From assembly GCA_021604865.1 (NCBI GenBank), contig BQJU01000028.1, forward strand, positions 1 to 64,000: 64,000 nucleotides of DNA, read 5' to 3'. Under the pieces are notes generated by a model. That model was not told the DNA's origin. It was given only the letters and a program-made list of their open reading frames with translations, and ran no database searches. The number at the start of each line of letters is the position of its first letter. Position 1 is the stretch's first letter. Position numbers and translations under genes: made by a program. Origin of the DNA: Saprospiraceae bacterium (lineage in GTDB: Bacteria; Bacteroidota; Bacteroidia; Chitinophagales; Saprospiraceae). Shown here piece by piece: positions 43,965-51,906 of the stretch.

Positions 43965-45647
43965 TTATTGTTTAATAAATTTTAAATTTTGTTGCTGGCT
44001 ACCATTGCTGATATTAAGCAGGTAGATGCCAGGTTGCAGATCATGCAGGTTCATTTCCAGGCTGTGTTGACCACTAGCCAGCTGGCCGTGATTAGCTGAC
44101 CTCACCTCTTGTCCCAAAGTATTCATTATTCGGGTACTGACCATATTGCTTTCTTCGAGATTAAACCTTAGGGCAGCCATTTCTGAAACCGGATTGGGGA
44201 AGAAAGACAGTTCCTTGAGAAAATCCAGGTCATTGACACCTGAAACGATATCTCCAATAATTTGGAGTCCAAAATCTCCCGGAGCATCAGAAGTCAAACG
44301 AGTTGTTACCCGGATAAATAACTGAGTGGGTTCAAGTGGCAAACCTGTCAGTGTATCCGTATCTAACTGAATATCCGCATTAACATTCAAACAACTTCCC
44401 ATTATTACAGAGGTGTCTACCATCATATCACAGGCTGCAAAAACATCCATGAAGAAGGCTGAGTTTTCAATGTCATTAGCCAGGAGTAGCCGTAATTCCA
44501 GGGTTTCATTTCCCAGCGTATTGAAGGTGTACCATACATCGGAAAATTCACCGCCATTTTGGTTGGTCAGGCAAATCGGATAGATGTAATTTTCTGATTC
44601 GAAAGTACCATCAGCCGTCGTTCCGGAAATGACGTCTTCAAAATTATCAGCTACTTCTCTGGTGATGATATAGGCTTCGCCGGGCGTGTCACACAGGTCA
44701 TTGGCTGGAGGCATTGGAGCAGCAACTTCTATGAGGTCAAAAGTACCTTGACCCTGTTCGCCGTTCCAGCCGCCAATACGCATGAGGTAGGTTTGGCCTT
44801 CATCCACAGTAAAGACCACGGAGGAAGAATAGTTTTCACAACCAGCACCATCGTCGTTGCAGGTGTACAAATCTTCATCTGCTACCGGGCAATTTACGTT
44901 TGGACCATACACAGCAAGGCGAGAGTCGAAGTTGATCGAGTTGCAGGTAGCCCATTGCACAGCACCGGTAAAGTCTGGCGTAAAGGTATACCAGATATCA
45001 TTAGTGGCTGTAATACTACCAAATCCGAAGCAGGGATTATCCGGATGGTCGGGCCCATCCGTGGTTGCATCAATCGTGGAAAACGCCTGATCTTCGCCCA
45101 AGGTAATGGCAATGGCGTTGCCACATTGGTTATTGTCTGGCCCACCTACCAATTCTTCCATAATAAAAGTACCAGTGCCTTCCGCTATGCCATCCGCGTC
45201 GGCATAACCGCCCACCCGTAGCAGGTAAGTCTGTCCGGAGGTCACCGGGAAGCTCACTTCAGAAGTAAAAAATGCAGCAGAACAACCAGCAGGTCCATCA
45301 TCATTACAAGCCAGAAAATCATCTGGTCCGGGAGTACAGGCTATTCCAGCCTGATAAACTACAACCCGGGAATCGTAATCGGCGGTACCGCAATTGGACC
45401 ATTTTACTTCTCCTGTAATGGGCGAAGTAAAGGTGTACCACACATCATGTGGAATGGAATCATTGGTGCCAAAACAACTCGCAGACGGATGTTTGGGACC
45501 GTCAGTAGTCGATTCCAGTGTGGTGAAATCATAGGTAATGTCGAGCATTACCTCGATGGCATCTGCACAGGCATCGTTAGCCGGTGCTTGTGCCTTGATG
45601 CCCGAAGTCAAGGCAAAAAAGCATAGTAATAGTAAATAACGCATCAT
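43965..45647 (-). CDS. secreted PPC-like repeat protein with T9SS sorting domain
   Basis: The start is placed at the ATG at 45647; a GTG at 45656 is in frame but weaker. The signal peptide is MMRYLLLLCFFALTSGIKA. Two long similar modules follow (about 25-170 and 175-310): NDACADAIEV...DVWYTFTSPITGEVKWSNC...DSRVVVY and NQCGNAIAI...DIWYTFTPDFTGAVQW...DSRLAVY. A third, shorter one is interrupted. They resemble pre-peptidase-C-like beta-sandwiches with paired cysteines. The C-terminus (FFPNPVSEMAALRF, then GIYLLNISNGSQQQNLKF) is a type A sorting domain. It is probably a surface adhesin or binding protein; no enzyme domain is visible. Confidence 0.9.
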   Translation of the reverse strand: MMRYLLLLCFFALTSGIKAQAPANDACADAIEVMLDITYDFTTLESTTDGPKHPSASCFGTNDSIPHDVWYTFTSPITGEVKWSNCGTADYDSRVVVYQAGIACTPGPDDFLACNDDGPAGCSAAFFTSEVSFPVTSGQTYLLRVGGYADADGIAEGTGTFIMEELVGGPDNNQCGNAIAITLGEDQAFSTIDATTDGPDHPDNPCFGFGSITATNDIWYTFTPDFTGAVQWATCNSINFDSRLAVYGPNVNCPVADEDLYTCNDDGAGCENYSSSVVFTVDEGQTYLMRIGGWNGEQGQGTFDLIEVAAPMPPANDLCDTPGEAYIITREVADNFEDVISGTTADGTFESENYIYPICLTNQNGGEFSDVWYTFNTLGNETLELRLLLANDIENSAFFMDVFAACDMMVDTSVIMGSCLNVNADIQLDTDTLTGLPLEPTQLFIRVTTRLTSDAPGDFGLQIIGDIVSGVNDLDFLKELSFFPNPVSEMAALRFNLEESNMVSTRIMNTLGQEVRSANHGQLASGQHSLEMNLHDLQPGIYLLNISNGSQQQNLKFIKQ

Positions 45648-45924
45648 AATTAACACTTGATTGGTTAATAAATAAAAAATTAAATTTTAGTCGGTGTGAG
45701 AAGAGACTAGTGTGATTTGATCGAGATCATTGCCCCTTTTTCTTGCTCTTTTATTAGAGCTAAAGTGGCAGTTACTTCAGACCGTTTCCACTAGGCGATT
45801 TGATGATAGGTTGATGGGGAAATTCCCCTAGGAATGTTTTTTCCATTGGTTAAAATAGAAAATATGTTAGGACTTTTTCAAATAATTAGAAAGAAAGTCC
45901 GCCTTTCTACAGAAATGATAACTG

Positions 45925-45975
45925 TAGCGTTGTTGCGCTGGGGCCATGATGAGGTTAAAACTACCCATGCAATGC
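45925..45975. repeat. inverted-repeat element, family F (copy F2, partial)
   Basis: GCGTTGTTGCGCTGGGGCC, then GAGGTTAAAAC and CCATGCAATGCC, parallels the left half of F1 at 32918-32965. The right arm is not preserved. The gap 45648-45992 also has a GGGGAAATTCCCC palindrome at 45816-45828 and no gene. Confidence 0.55.
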
Positions 45976-45992
45976 CGTGCGCAAGCATGCAC

Positions 45993-46379
45993 TTAAATAA
46001 GCACAAAAACCAGAACTAAGAACAAAAGAATCAGCAAAGAAGATAGCAATAAAAAGACCCTCGTCTCGGCACTGAATACACGAATCAATGGCATCTGCGC
46101 GGCCAGCCGATCTATTGGTTGCAAGATGCCTAACGTTTTGATACGATCGTGTTCAGCGGATAGAATGCCCGCTTCTTCCAGCATCTTCCTGACGGTTTCC
46201 AAATGGGAAGGGGGAACCTGTAATTTAGCACCACCATAAGCAAATGATTCCATAGGATCGACCTGTAAAATGCGCTCATCTCTGACAAAAAATGGGATGT
46301 CCTCAGCCTGAAGCTGACTTTTGACCAGATCCAGCTGATAGCTGTTGTGGAAAGTGGCAATGGTGATGTAGTCTTTCAT
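45993..46379 (-). CDS. DUF2007-type protein with C-terminal membrane helix
   Basis: The start is placed at the ATG at 46379 (MKDYITIATFHNSYQLDLVKS), because the family begins there; the upstream 25 codons look non-coding. The 128-residue product has a DUF2007 (putative signal-transducing) domain at 1-70 containing LVKSQLQAEDIPFFVRDE and GGAKLQVPPSHLETVRKML. It ends in a strongly hydrophobic helix at about 108-128. The role is unknown; the family is often near metabolic or transport genes. It lies 96 bases downstream of the GPH-type transporter on the same strand. Confidence 0.82.
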   Translation of the reverse strand: MKDYITIATFHNSYQLDLVKSQLQAEDIPFFVRDERILQVDPMESFAYGGAKLQVPPSHLETVRKMLEEAGILSAEHDRIKTLGILQPIDRLAAQMPLIRVFSAETRVFLLLSSLLILLFLVLVFVLI

Positions 46380-46475
46380 AAGAAAATAAAGATAACTTAA
46401 ATTGTTAGCGCTTGTATCTATTTGCAGGCAAGTAATGGAATTTGTAACATACACTTTATAGCAAGAGTTGAATTT

Positions 46476-47855
46476 TTAGCTGGTTTTTGTCTGGGGTTGT
46501 CTAATAGAGGACTCTTTGAATTGTGTAAAAACGATTGCCGCCATGATACACAACACACTGGCAAAAACACCTGCCAGGCGAATGCCCAGGTCATTGCCAG
46601 GATCTTTACCAAATATGGTGAGTATGGCAAAGATCATAATGCCAATGGTTTGGCCTAACTTGGTAGAAAAATTGCGGACAGCAAAAAACAAAGCTTCCTT
46701 TTGCTGTCCGGTACGTTCCGTATCTGTTCTCGCCAATTCGGCAATAATGGCAAAGGGCAGAATACCCAGAAAAGCAGCTGGCAAGGCGCTTAAAATGGCA
46801 AACCCGAAAATCTGGGTTTCTGCTGATATTGGTAATCGTCCAAAAAAATAAATGGAGGCGAGTAAAAATCCCTGCATGAGTAGTGAACCGAAAATTAACC
46901 ACTTCATGCCCCAGTGACGGGCCATACGTACAACTAAAGGGTAAAATAACAGGGACACCAGCACCATAACACCCATCACTTTCCCTCCTATATATTCTTC
47001 CAACCCGAGCAATACCCGAAGGAGATACAACAAGCTACTGCTAACAATCGTGAGCGAAACGAAATAGGCAAAATCAGCCAGGATAAAGAGGAGGAAATTT
47101 CGATTGGTTAGTATTTGCCGCAAGGCTAATGAAAGCGGAATGGTGGTAGGGCGCCCAACACAATATCTTTTTTCATTGATTGTGAGCAAAGGAATCAGTA
47201 AAAACACGCCGCCTAGTAGCACCTGTATGATGATCGCCCACTGCATCGCTTCTCCCCGACCAGTCAAGAAAAATTGGTTTTGTAAAACATCTGCCAGACC
47301 AGGTGTTTGAGAAGATATGATCATACCCAATACAAAGGCCAGCGATAAATAGGTTGATAATTTTACCTTAGCCTCACTATCTGGAGCAAGCTCGGGCAGC
47401 ATGGCATTAAAAGGTACAATATATGCGGTCATAAAGAGGTAAAAACCTATCTGCATGAAGGCTAGCCACCATACATTGGCATAACTTTCCGATTGAACTA
47501 GCGGAATAAACATGCCAATACAAAAACCAATACTAGGAAATATAGCTATAGCCATAAATGGCGTACGGCGCCCTTTCGGGTGGTTTAGTTTATCACTCCA
47601 AAAAGCGATTAATGGATCGGTAAATGCATCCAGCAAGCGACCACTGGCAACGATCAATGACATCAGGGTGAAAACACCCCATACCGTGATTTGAGGTACT
47701 AACGGAGTCAAATTTGAATTATTGGGAGGCAGGTAGAGATAGATGAGCATAACCGCAATGATATTGGTCATTATAGACCAACCCAGCATACCACAGGCAT
47801 AGGCTATCTGTATACGGATGGGTAGTATATGGCTTTTAGCTATGGTATGTTCCAA
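46476..47855 (-). CDS. GPH-family (MFS_2) sugar:cation symporter
   Basis: The 459-residue protein has about twelve membrane helices. The family loop after helix 2 reads GRLLDAFTDPLIAFWSDKL and is followed by PKGRRTPFM, the signature of glycoside-pentoside-hexuronide:cation symporters. Helix 4-5 has YIVPFNAMLPELAPD, also typical. It should import a sugar or glycoside with Na+ or H+. No glycosidase or sugar kinase gene adjoins it, so the substrate cannot be inferred from context. Confidence 0.9.
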   Translation of the reverse strand: MEHTIAKSHILPIRIQIAYACGMLGWSIMTNIIAVMLIYLYLPPNNSNLTPLVPQITVWGVFTLMSLIVASGRLLDAFTDPLIAFWSDKLNHPKGRRTPFMAIAIFPSIGFCIGMFIPLVQSESYANVWWLAFMQIGFYLFMTAYIVPFNAMLPELAPDSEAKVKLSTYLSLAFVLGMIISSQTPGLADVLQNQFFLTGRGEAMQWAIIIQVLLGGVFLLIPLLTINEKRYCVGRPTTIPLSLALRQILTNRNFLLFILADFAYFVSLTIVSSSLLYLLRVLLGLEEYIGGKVMGVMVLVSLLFYPLVVRMARHWGMKWLIFGSLLMQGFLLASIYFFGRLPISAETQIFGFAILSALPAAFLGILPFAIIAELARTDTERTGQQKEALFFAVRNFSTKLGQTIGIMIFAILTIFGKDPGNDLGIRLAGVFASVLCIMAAIVFTQFKESSIRQPQTKTS

Positions 47856-48046
47856 ATAATATGGGTTCTTGCTACTCCTTAAGTAACCGTTTTCTTTTGA
47901 AAAAGATTCGTTGCAATAGATAGTCTGTTGTAATTTATTGGAATTGGGACGAATTTATATAGTGAGAAATTAGAAAGAGAGAGGTGAAAAGTGAGAAAGT
48001 GGTTATTTCGTGGGGCCAACAATGCTTCCATCTTTCACACCCCCCA

Positions 48047-49006
48047 CTAATTAGCCAGATGAAACAGCGCATCCCCCTGGCTGATCACCGGGGCATTGTT
48101 TTGGCCAATGATAAACCCATTGTGGGGAGCATAAATCCGGCTTGGTGGTTTTTGGGCCTGTGGGTCTTTAATAATGCCGATGGGTTCTCCTTTTTGTACC
48201 TGATTGCCGGAACATTTGGTCCATTCAAATAAGCCTGCCCGGTCCGCTCTGACCCAGCTTGACTTGGCGAATATCCGACTATCAGCAGGTGCAGGGGTAC
48301 CGAGTATCATTTTTTTATCCTGCATCACCCGTTTGATACCCTCCAATCCTTTTTGGATGGCAAATCCATCGTAGCGCAGGCTTTCGCCACCTTCAAATAC
48401 GACTATAGGTTTTCCATTTTCCAGGGCTACTTTGCGCAATGATTTAGGAATAGGGCGGGAAGCAATAAGGCACGGAGCACCAACGGCTTTCGCCAAAGAT
48501 TCACTCGGAGCATGCCCTGCTGAAAAACGGACCTGGGGATAATTGTACAAGCTTCGCCCTCCGGTATGGAAATCAATTCCAAAATCTACAAAAGGCAATA
48601 TTTTTTTTGTCAGGGTTCGGGCTACCCGTGAAGCAAGAGAACCCTTAAAGTTTCCGGGAAAGCTGCGGTTTACATCTTTGCCATCTGGTACATCGCGGGA
48701 AAAATTGATAAAACCATAAATATTTAAGATCGGGATAGCAATGACACAGCCCAATTGAAGTTGGTTGAAAAAGCCACGCTCAATAGCTCTACGCACGATC
48801 TCCACGCCATTGATTTCATCACCGTGCACACCACCCATTACCAGCATTACCGGGCCGGGGCATTCACTGCGAAATACATGAGCACGGATGCTGATTTGCC
48901 CTCCTGCAGGTAATTGCCCTACCGGTATACGGATCACCTCTTTCTGACCGGGCAGTATGGAAATATTGTGAATTAAAAAGGGTTTATTATCCTCTGTAAT
49001 GGCCAT
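48047..49006 (-). CDS. succinylglutamate desuccinylase/aspartoacylase-family zinc hydrolase
   Basis: The 319-residue enzyme has GGVHGDEINGVEIVRRA (first zinc ligands His and Glu), DVNRSFPG, and FGIDFHTGG (third zinc ligand), in the order known for AstE/AspA carboxypeptidase-like enzymes. The C-terminal half has IYAPHNGFIIGQNNAPVISQG, a lid/barrel domain common in the family. It lies 11 bases downstream of a RimK-type ligase. This pairing suggests it may trim amino-acyl or glutamyl groups attached by that ligase; that is an inference from neighbourhood. Confidence 0.88.
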   Translation of the reverse strand: MAITEDNKPFLIHNISILPGQKEVIRIPVGQLPAGGQISIRAHVFRSECPGPVMLVMGGVHGDEINGVEIVRRAIERGFFNQLQLGCVIAIPILNIYGFINFSRDVPDGKDVNRSFPGNFKGSLASRVARTLTKKILPFVDFGIDFHTGGRSLYNYPQVRFSAGHAPSESLAKAVGAPCLIASRPIPKSLRKVALENGKPIVVFEGGESLRYDGFAIQKGLEGIKRVMQDKKMILGTPAPADSRIFAKSSWVRADRAGLFEWTKCSGNQVQKGEPIGIIKDPQAQKPPSRIYAPHNGFIIGQNNAPVISQGDALFHLAN

Positions 49007-49017
49007 GTGATGAATGG

Positions 49018-49911
49018 TTATTGTTCAATTTTTGGTTTTTTTACCTGCTTTTCAATAAAGCTGATAATTTTTACCGCTATATCTACTTTGGTAATCGTTT
49101 CGATACCCTCCAGTCCAGGTGACGCATTGACTTCCATGATTAGCGGACCGCGGCTTGAGCGCAGGATGTCAACACCAGCTACGTCCAAACCCATGACCCG
49201 AACAGCTCGGAGCGCCAAGGCTTCTTCTCTGGGGCTCAGTACGGCTACGGTTGCCGAGGCACCCCGGTGTAGATTGGAACGAAATTCTCCAGCTCTTGCC
49301 TGCCGTTTCATGACAGCAATGACCTCTCCAGCTACCACCAATACCCGGATATCGGCACCATTTGATTCTTTTATGTATTCCTGGATAATCACCTTTTCGC
49401 GCAAGCGATGAAAAGCTTCAATCGTAGATTCAACACTTCGTACTGTTTCGGCAAGGATGACGCCAATCCCGTGAGTGCTTTCCAGCAATTTGATCACTAC
49501 CGGTAGCCCGCCCACTGTATCTATCATGGGGCCGACGGCCTGTCCTGACCCTGGAAAAACAGTGCAGGGAATGGGAATGCCAAAATGTGCAAGACGCTGC
49601 AAACAACGCAATTTGTCCCTGCATTCCAGCAGGGCATCTGCCTTGGTAGTTGTGAATACTTTCATGGACTGAAATTGATTGATGACTGCTGCCCCCTGAG
49701 AAGTGACAGAAGCACCGATCCGTGGAATGATGGCATCCAGATGCTGCAAAGGAACATCGTCACACAAGACTGTTGGGCGTCCTTCGTTTAATAAAAGATT
49801 GCAACGGATATGATCTACAATGTACATGGTATGTCCACGACGTAAACCAGCTTGGTAAATACTCTGTGTAGAGTAAAGTTGTGGTCCACGGGAAAGAATC
49901 CCTATTCTCAT
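49018..49911 (-). CDS. rimK: RimK-family ATP-grasp alpha-L-glutamate ligase
   Basis: The 297-residue ATP-grasp enzyme has GGLPVVIKLLESTHGIGVILAE (P-loop-like lysine strand), VIIQEYIKESNGADIRVLVV and the metal-binding end GPLIMEVNASPGLEGIE. The N-terminal RimK domain starts MRIGILSRGPQLYSTQSIY. Members ligate glutamate to the C-terminus of ribosomal protein S6 or to other acceptors. It is co-directional with and 11 bases ahead of a zinc hydrolase, and divergent from a UMF1-type transporter. Acceptor specificity cannot be read here. Confidence 0.92.
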   Translation of the reverse strand: MRIGILSRGPQLYSTQSIYQAGLRRGHTMYIVDHIRCNLLLNEGRPTVLCDDVPLQHLDAIIPRIGASVTSQGAAVINQFQSMKVFTTTKADALLECRDKLRCLQRLAHFGIPIPCTVFPGSGQAVGPMIDTVGGLPVVIKLLESTHGIGVILAETVRSVESTIEAFHRLREKVIIQEYIKESNGADIRVLVVAGEVIAVMKRQARAGEFRSNLHRGASATVAVLSPREEALALRAVRVMGLDVAGVDILRSSRGPLIMEVNASPGLEGIETITKVDIAVKIISFIEKQVKKPKIEQ

Positions 49912-49996
49912 GCTCCAAACAGTTTTTTAACAATTCCCATGGCTCATTACCCTTGATCAGCCATACGGTCTTCTCGATTTTGAAACCTAGTAGTAA

Positions 49997-50032
49997 ATCG
50001 CAATATACAAACAACTTTATCTATATTGCGAT
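49997..50032. promoter_or_regulatory. 11-bp inverted repeat in the rimK/UMF1 divergent promoter region
   Basis: ATCGCAATATA at 49997-50007 and TATATTGCGAT at 50022-50032 are perfect complements, 25 bases apart start to start. They lie between the rimK start (49911, minus) and the transporter start (50052, plus). The spacing and symmetry suit a dimeric repressor or a paired half-site operator. Confidence 0.55.
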
Positions 50033-50051
50033 CTATAAGTCATACATTCTT

Positions 50052-51386
50052 ATGGAGATTCTTAACGATACGGCGCCTAAATCATCACCAAAGCCACTCA
50101 ATGATAAAAAGGTGATCAACGCCTGGGCACTGTTTGATTGGGCCAATTCTGCCTTTGCACTTGTGATTACGGTAGCGATTTTTCCCGGTTACTTTGTAAA
50201 GATTACAGATGAACAGATCAATATATTTGGCCTGGAGGTGACCAATAGTAGTTTATATGCTTTTTCTATCTCGGCAGCTTATCTGATTATAGCTATTGCA
50301 TCTCCCTTTTTGTCAGGTATTGCGGATTATGGAGGGAAAAAGAAGTTTTTCCTTAAATTTTTTACCACTTTCGGCGCTATCGGCTGTATCTCACTCTTCT
50401 TTTTTACCGATGCTTCTCAATGGCTGATTGGCACCATTGGATTTATTATGGGCATGATTGGTTTTGCAGGGGGATTGGTGTTTTACAATGCCTATCTGCC
50501 GCTCATTGTTACGGAAGATCGCTACGATAGTGTTAGTGCCCGTGGTTTTGCTTTTGGGTATATTGGAAGCATCCTTTTGTTGTGTATCAACCTGGCTATT
50601 ATTCTAAATCCTGGTTGGTTGGGCATCTCAGAAGAAAGTACGCTGGCTGTACGCATCTCATTTTTGATGGTTGGTTTATGGTGGATTGGTTTTGCTATGA
50701 TCTCATTCCGATTTTTGCCGGAAGATGACAAAGGCAAACCCAGTGGAAAATTGATTGGTAAAGGCTTTAAAGAATTGCAGAAAGTATGGGGTGCATTAAA
50801 ATACCAAACCAATATCAAGTCCTTTTTGATCTCCTTTTTTTGTTACAGCGCCGGTGTACAAACGGTTTTGTACCTCGCTTCTACCTTTGCTGAAAAGGAA
50901 TTGCATTTTGAGACCAGTGAATTGATTATGGTGGTCCTTTTGTTACAGGTGGTAGCGATTGGTGGCGCTTACCTTTTTGCCAAAATTTCTGAATGGAAGG
51001 GCAATAAACTTTCCCTGATAATAATGTTGATCATTTGGACTGCTATCTGTTTTGTGGCTTATTTGGTGCAAAACAAAATTCAGTTTTATGGTGTCGCGGC
51101 TGCAGTTGGTGTGGTCATGGGGGGCATTCAATCACTTTCTCGTTCTACCTATTCTAAATTGCTTCCTCCAAATACTGAGGACACGACTTCCTACTTCAGT
51201 TTCTATGATGTATTGGAAAAAACAGCCATTATCCTTGGTACTTTCACTTTTGGTTATCTTGACCTGATTACCGGCAGCATGAGAAACAGTGTGTTGATAT
51301 TGGCTGTTTTTTTTGTGATCAGCTTGATTTTGCTAACGCGGGTCAAAGTGGTGCCCGCAGAGGTGAAAGAGATGGAGATGGGCTGA
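50052..51386 (+). CDS. UMF1-family MFS transporter
   Basis: The start is placed at the ATG at 50052 (MEILNDTAPKSS), since the earlier part of the open frame overlaps rimK and reads as non-coding. The 444-residue protein has about twelve helices and the UMF1/Atg22-like signatures NAWALFDWANSAFALVIT and FYNAYLPLIVTEDRYDSVSARGFAFGYIGS. Also present are GGIQSLSRSTYSKLLPP and YFSFYDVLEKTAIILGTF. Such proteins may export amino acids or other small molecules; no substrate is assigned. The inverted repeat just upstream suggests local control. Confidence 0.9.
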   Translation: MEILNDTAPKSSPKPLNDKKVINAWALFDWANSAFALVITVAIFPGYFVKITDEQINIFGLEVTNSSLYAFSISAAYLIIAIASPFLSGIADYGGKKKFFLKFFTTFGAIGCISLFFFTDASQWLIGTIGFIMGMIGFAGGLVFYNAYLPLIVTEDRYDSVSARGFAFGYIGSILLLCINLAIILNPGWLGISEESTLAVRISFLMVGLWWIGFAMISFRFLPEDDKGKPSGKLIGKGFKELQKVWGALKYQTNIKSFLISFFCYSAGVQTVLYLASTFAEKELHFETSELIMVVLLLQVVAIGGAYLFAKISEWKGNKLSLIIMLIIWTAICFVAYLVQNKIQFYGVAAAVGVVMGGIQSLSRSTYSKLLPPNTEDTTSYFSFYDVLEKTAIILGTFTFGYLDLITGSMRNSVLILAVFFVISLILLTRVKVVPAEVKEMEMG

Positions 51387-51511
51387 TAAGGAAACCAAAC
51401 ATTTCTTCCATCTTTCCAATAGTGATGGGTAGTGGGTGAGGCCAACTATTCATACATTTTCCATTTCTCCAATCCCTCCATTTCGTCCATTTCTTCCTGC
51501 AAATCATCCAT

Positions 51512-51557
51512 TACATTTGCAAAAGTGAAAGATACCCATTACTTTTACATTTGTAAA
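51512..51557 (+). promoter_or_regulatory. promoter/operator of the padR-permease pair
   Basis: TTACATTTGCAAA (51511-51523) and the perfect palindrome TTTACATTTGTAAA (51544-51557) share the core TACATTTG, which also fits the Bacteroidota -7 consensus TAnnTTTG. The second ends ten bases before the PadR ATG. Two near-identical dyads over a promoter are what an autoregulating PadR repressor would use. Confidence 0.55.
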
Positions 51558-51567
51558 TCATATAGTA

Positions 51568-51906
51568 ATGGAAAGAATTTACCTTGGAGAGTTTGAAGAA
51601 TTAGTCCTGCTGGTTGTAGCTGCCTTACAGGGGGAAGCCTATGGTGTAGGTGTAATGGAGGCACTTGAAAAACAGGCAAACAGATCTGTAAATATTAGTG
51701 CCGTGCATGCCGCTCTCCGCAGGTTGGAGGCAAAAGGTTTTGTCCAATCGGAATGGAGTGAGGCCACTGCGGAGCGGGGAGGTAGACGGAAGCGTCTTTT
51801 TAGTATTACCCAGGAAGGAAGTCTGGCGCTTGCTCAAGTCCGTGATGTACGGTTTAATTTATGGAAACAGATTCCAGGTTTTACGTCAAACCTTTCCTTT
51901 TCATGA
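51568..51906 (+). CDS. PadR-family transcriptional regulator
   Basis: The 112-residue winged-helix repressor begins ERIYLGEFEELVLLVVAALQG and continues AYGVGVMEALEKQANRSVNISAVHAALRRLEAKGFVQSEW. It ends in GGRRKRLFSITQEGSLAL, the PadR wing. Its stop overlaps the permease start as ATGA, so the two are translationally coupled. It probably represses its own promoter through the TACATTTG dyads just upstream. Confidence 0.93.
   Translation: MERIYLGEFEELVLLVVAALQGEAYGVGVMEALEKQANRSVNISAVHAALRRLEAKGFVQSEWSEATAERGGRRKRLFSITQEGSLALAQVRDVRFNLWKQIPGFTSNLSFS

Noticed and set aside
44748-45221. 157-residue plus-strand open frame
   Set aside because: Opposite the T9SS protein at 43965-45647, whose signal peptide, repeats and sorting domain establish the minus-strand frame.
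45834-46019. 61-residue plus-strand open frame
   Set aside because: Passes through the family F repeat copy and overlaps the end of the DUF2007 gene; no signal, domain or promoter.
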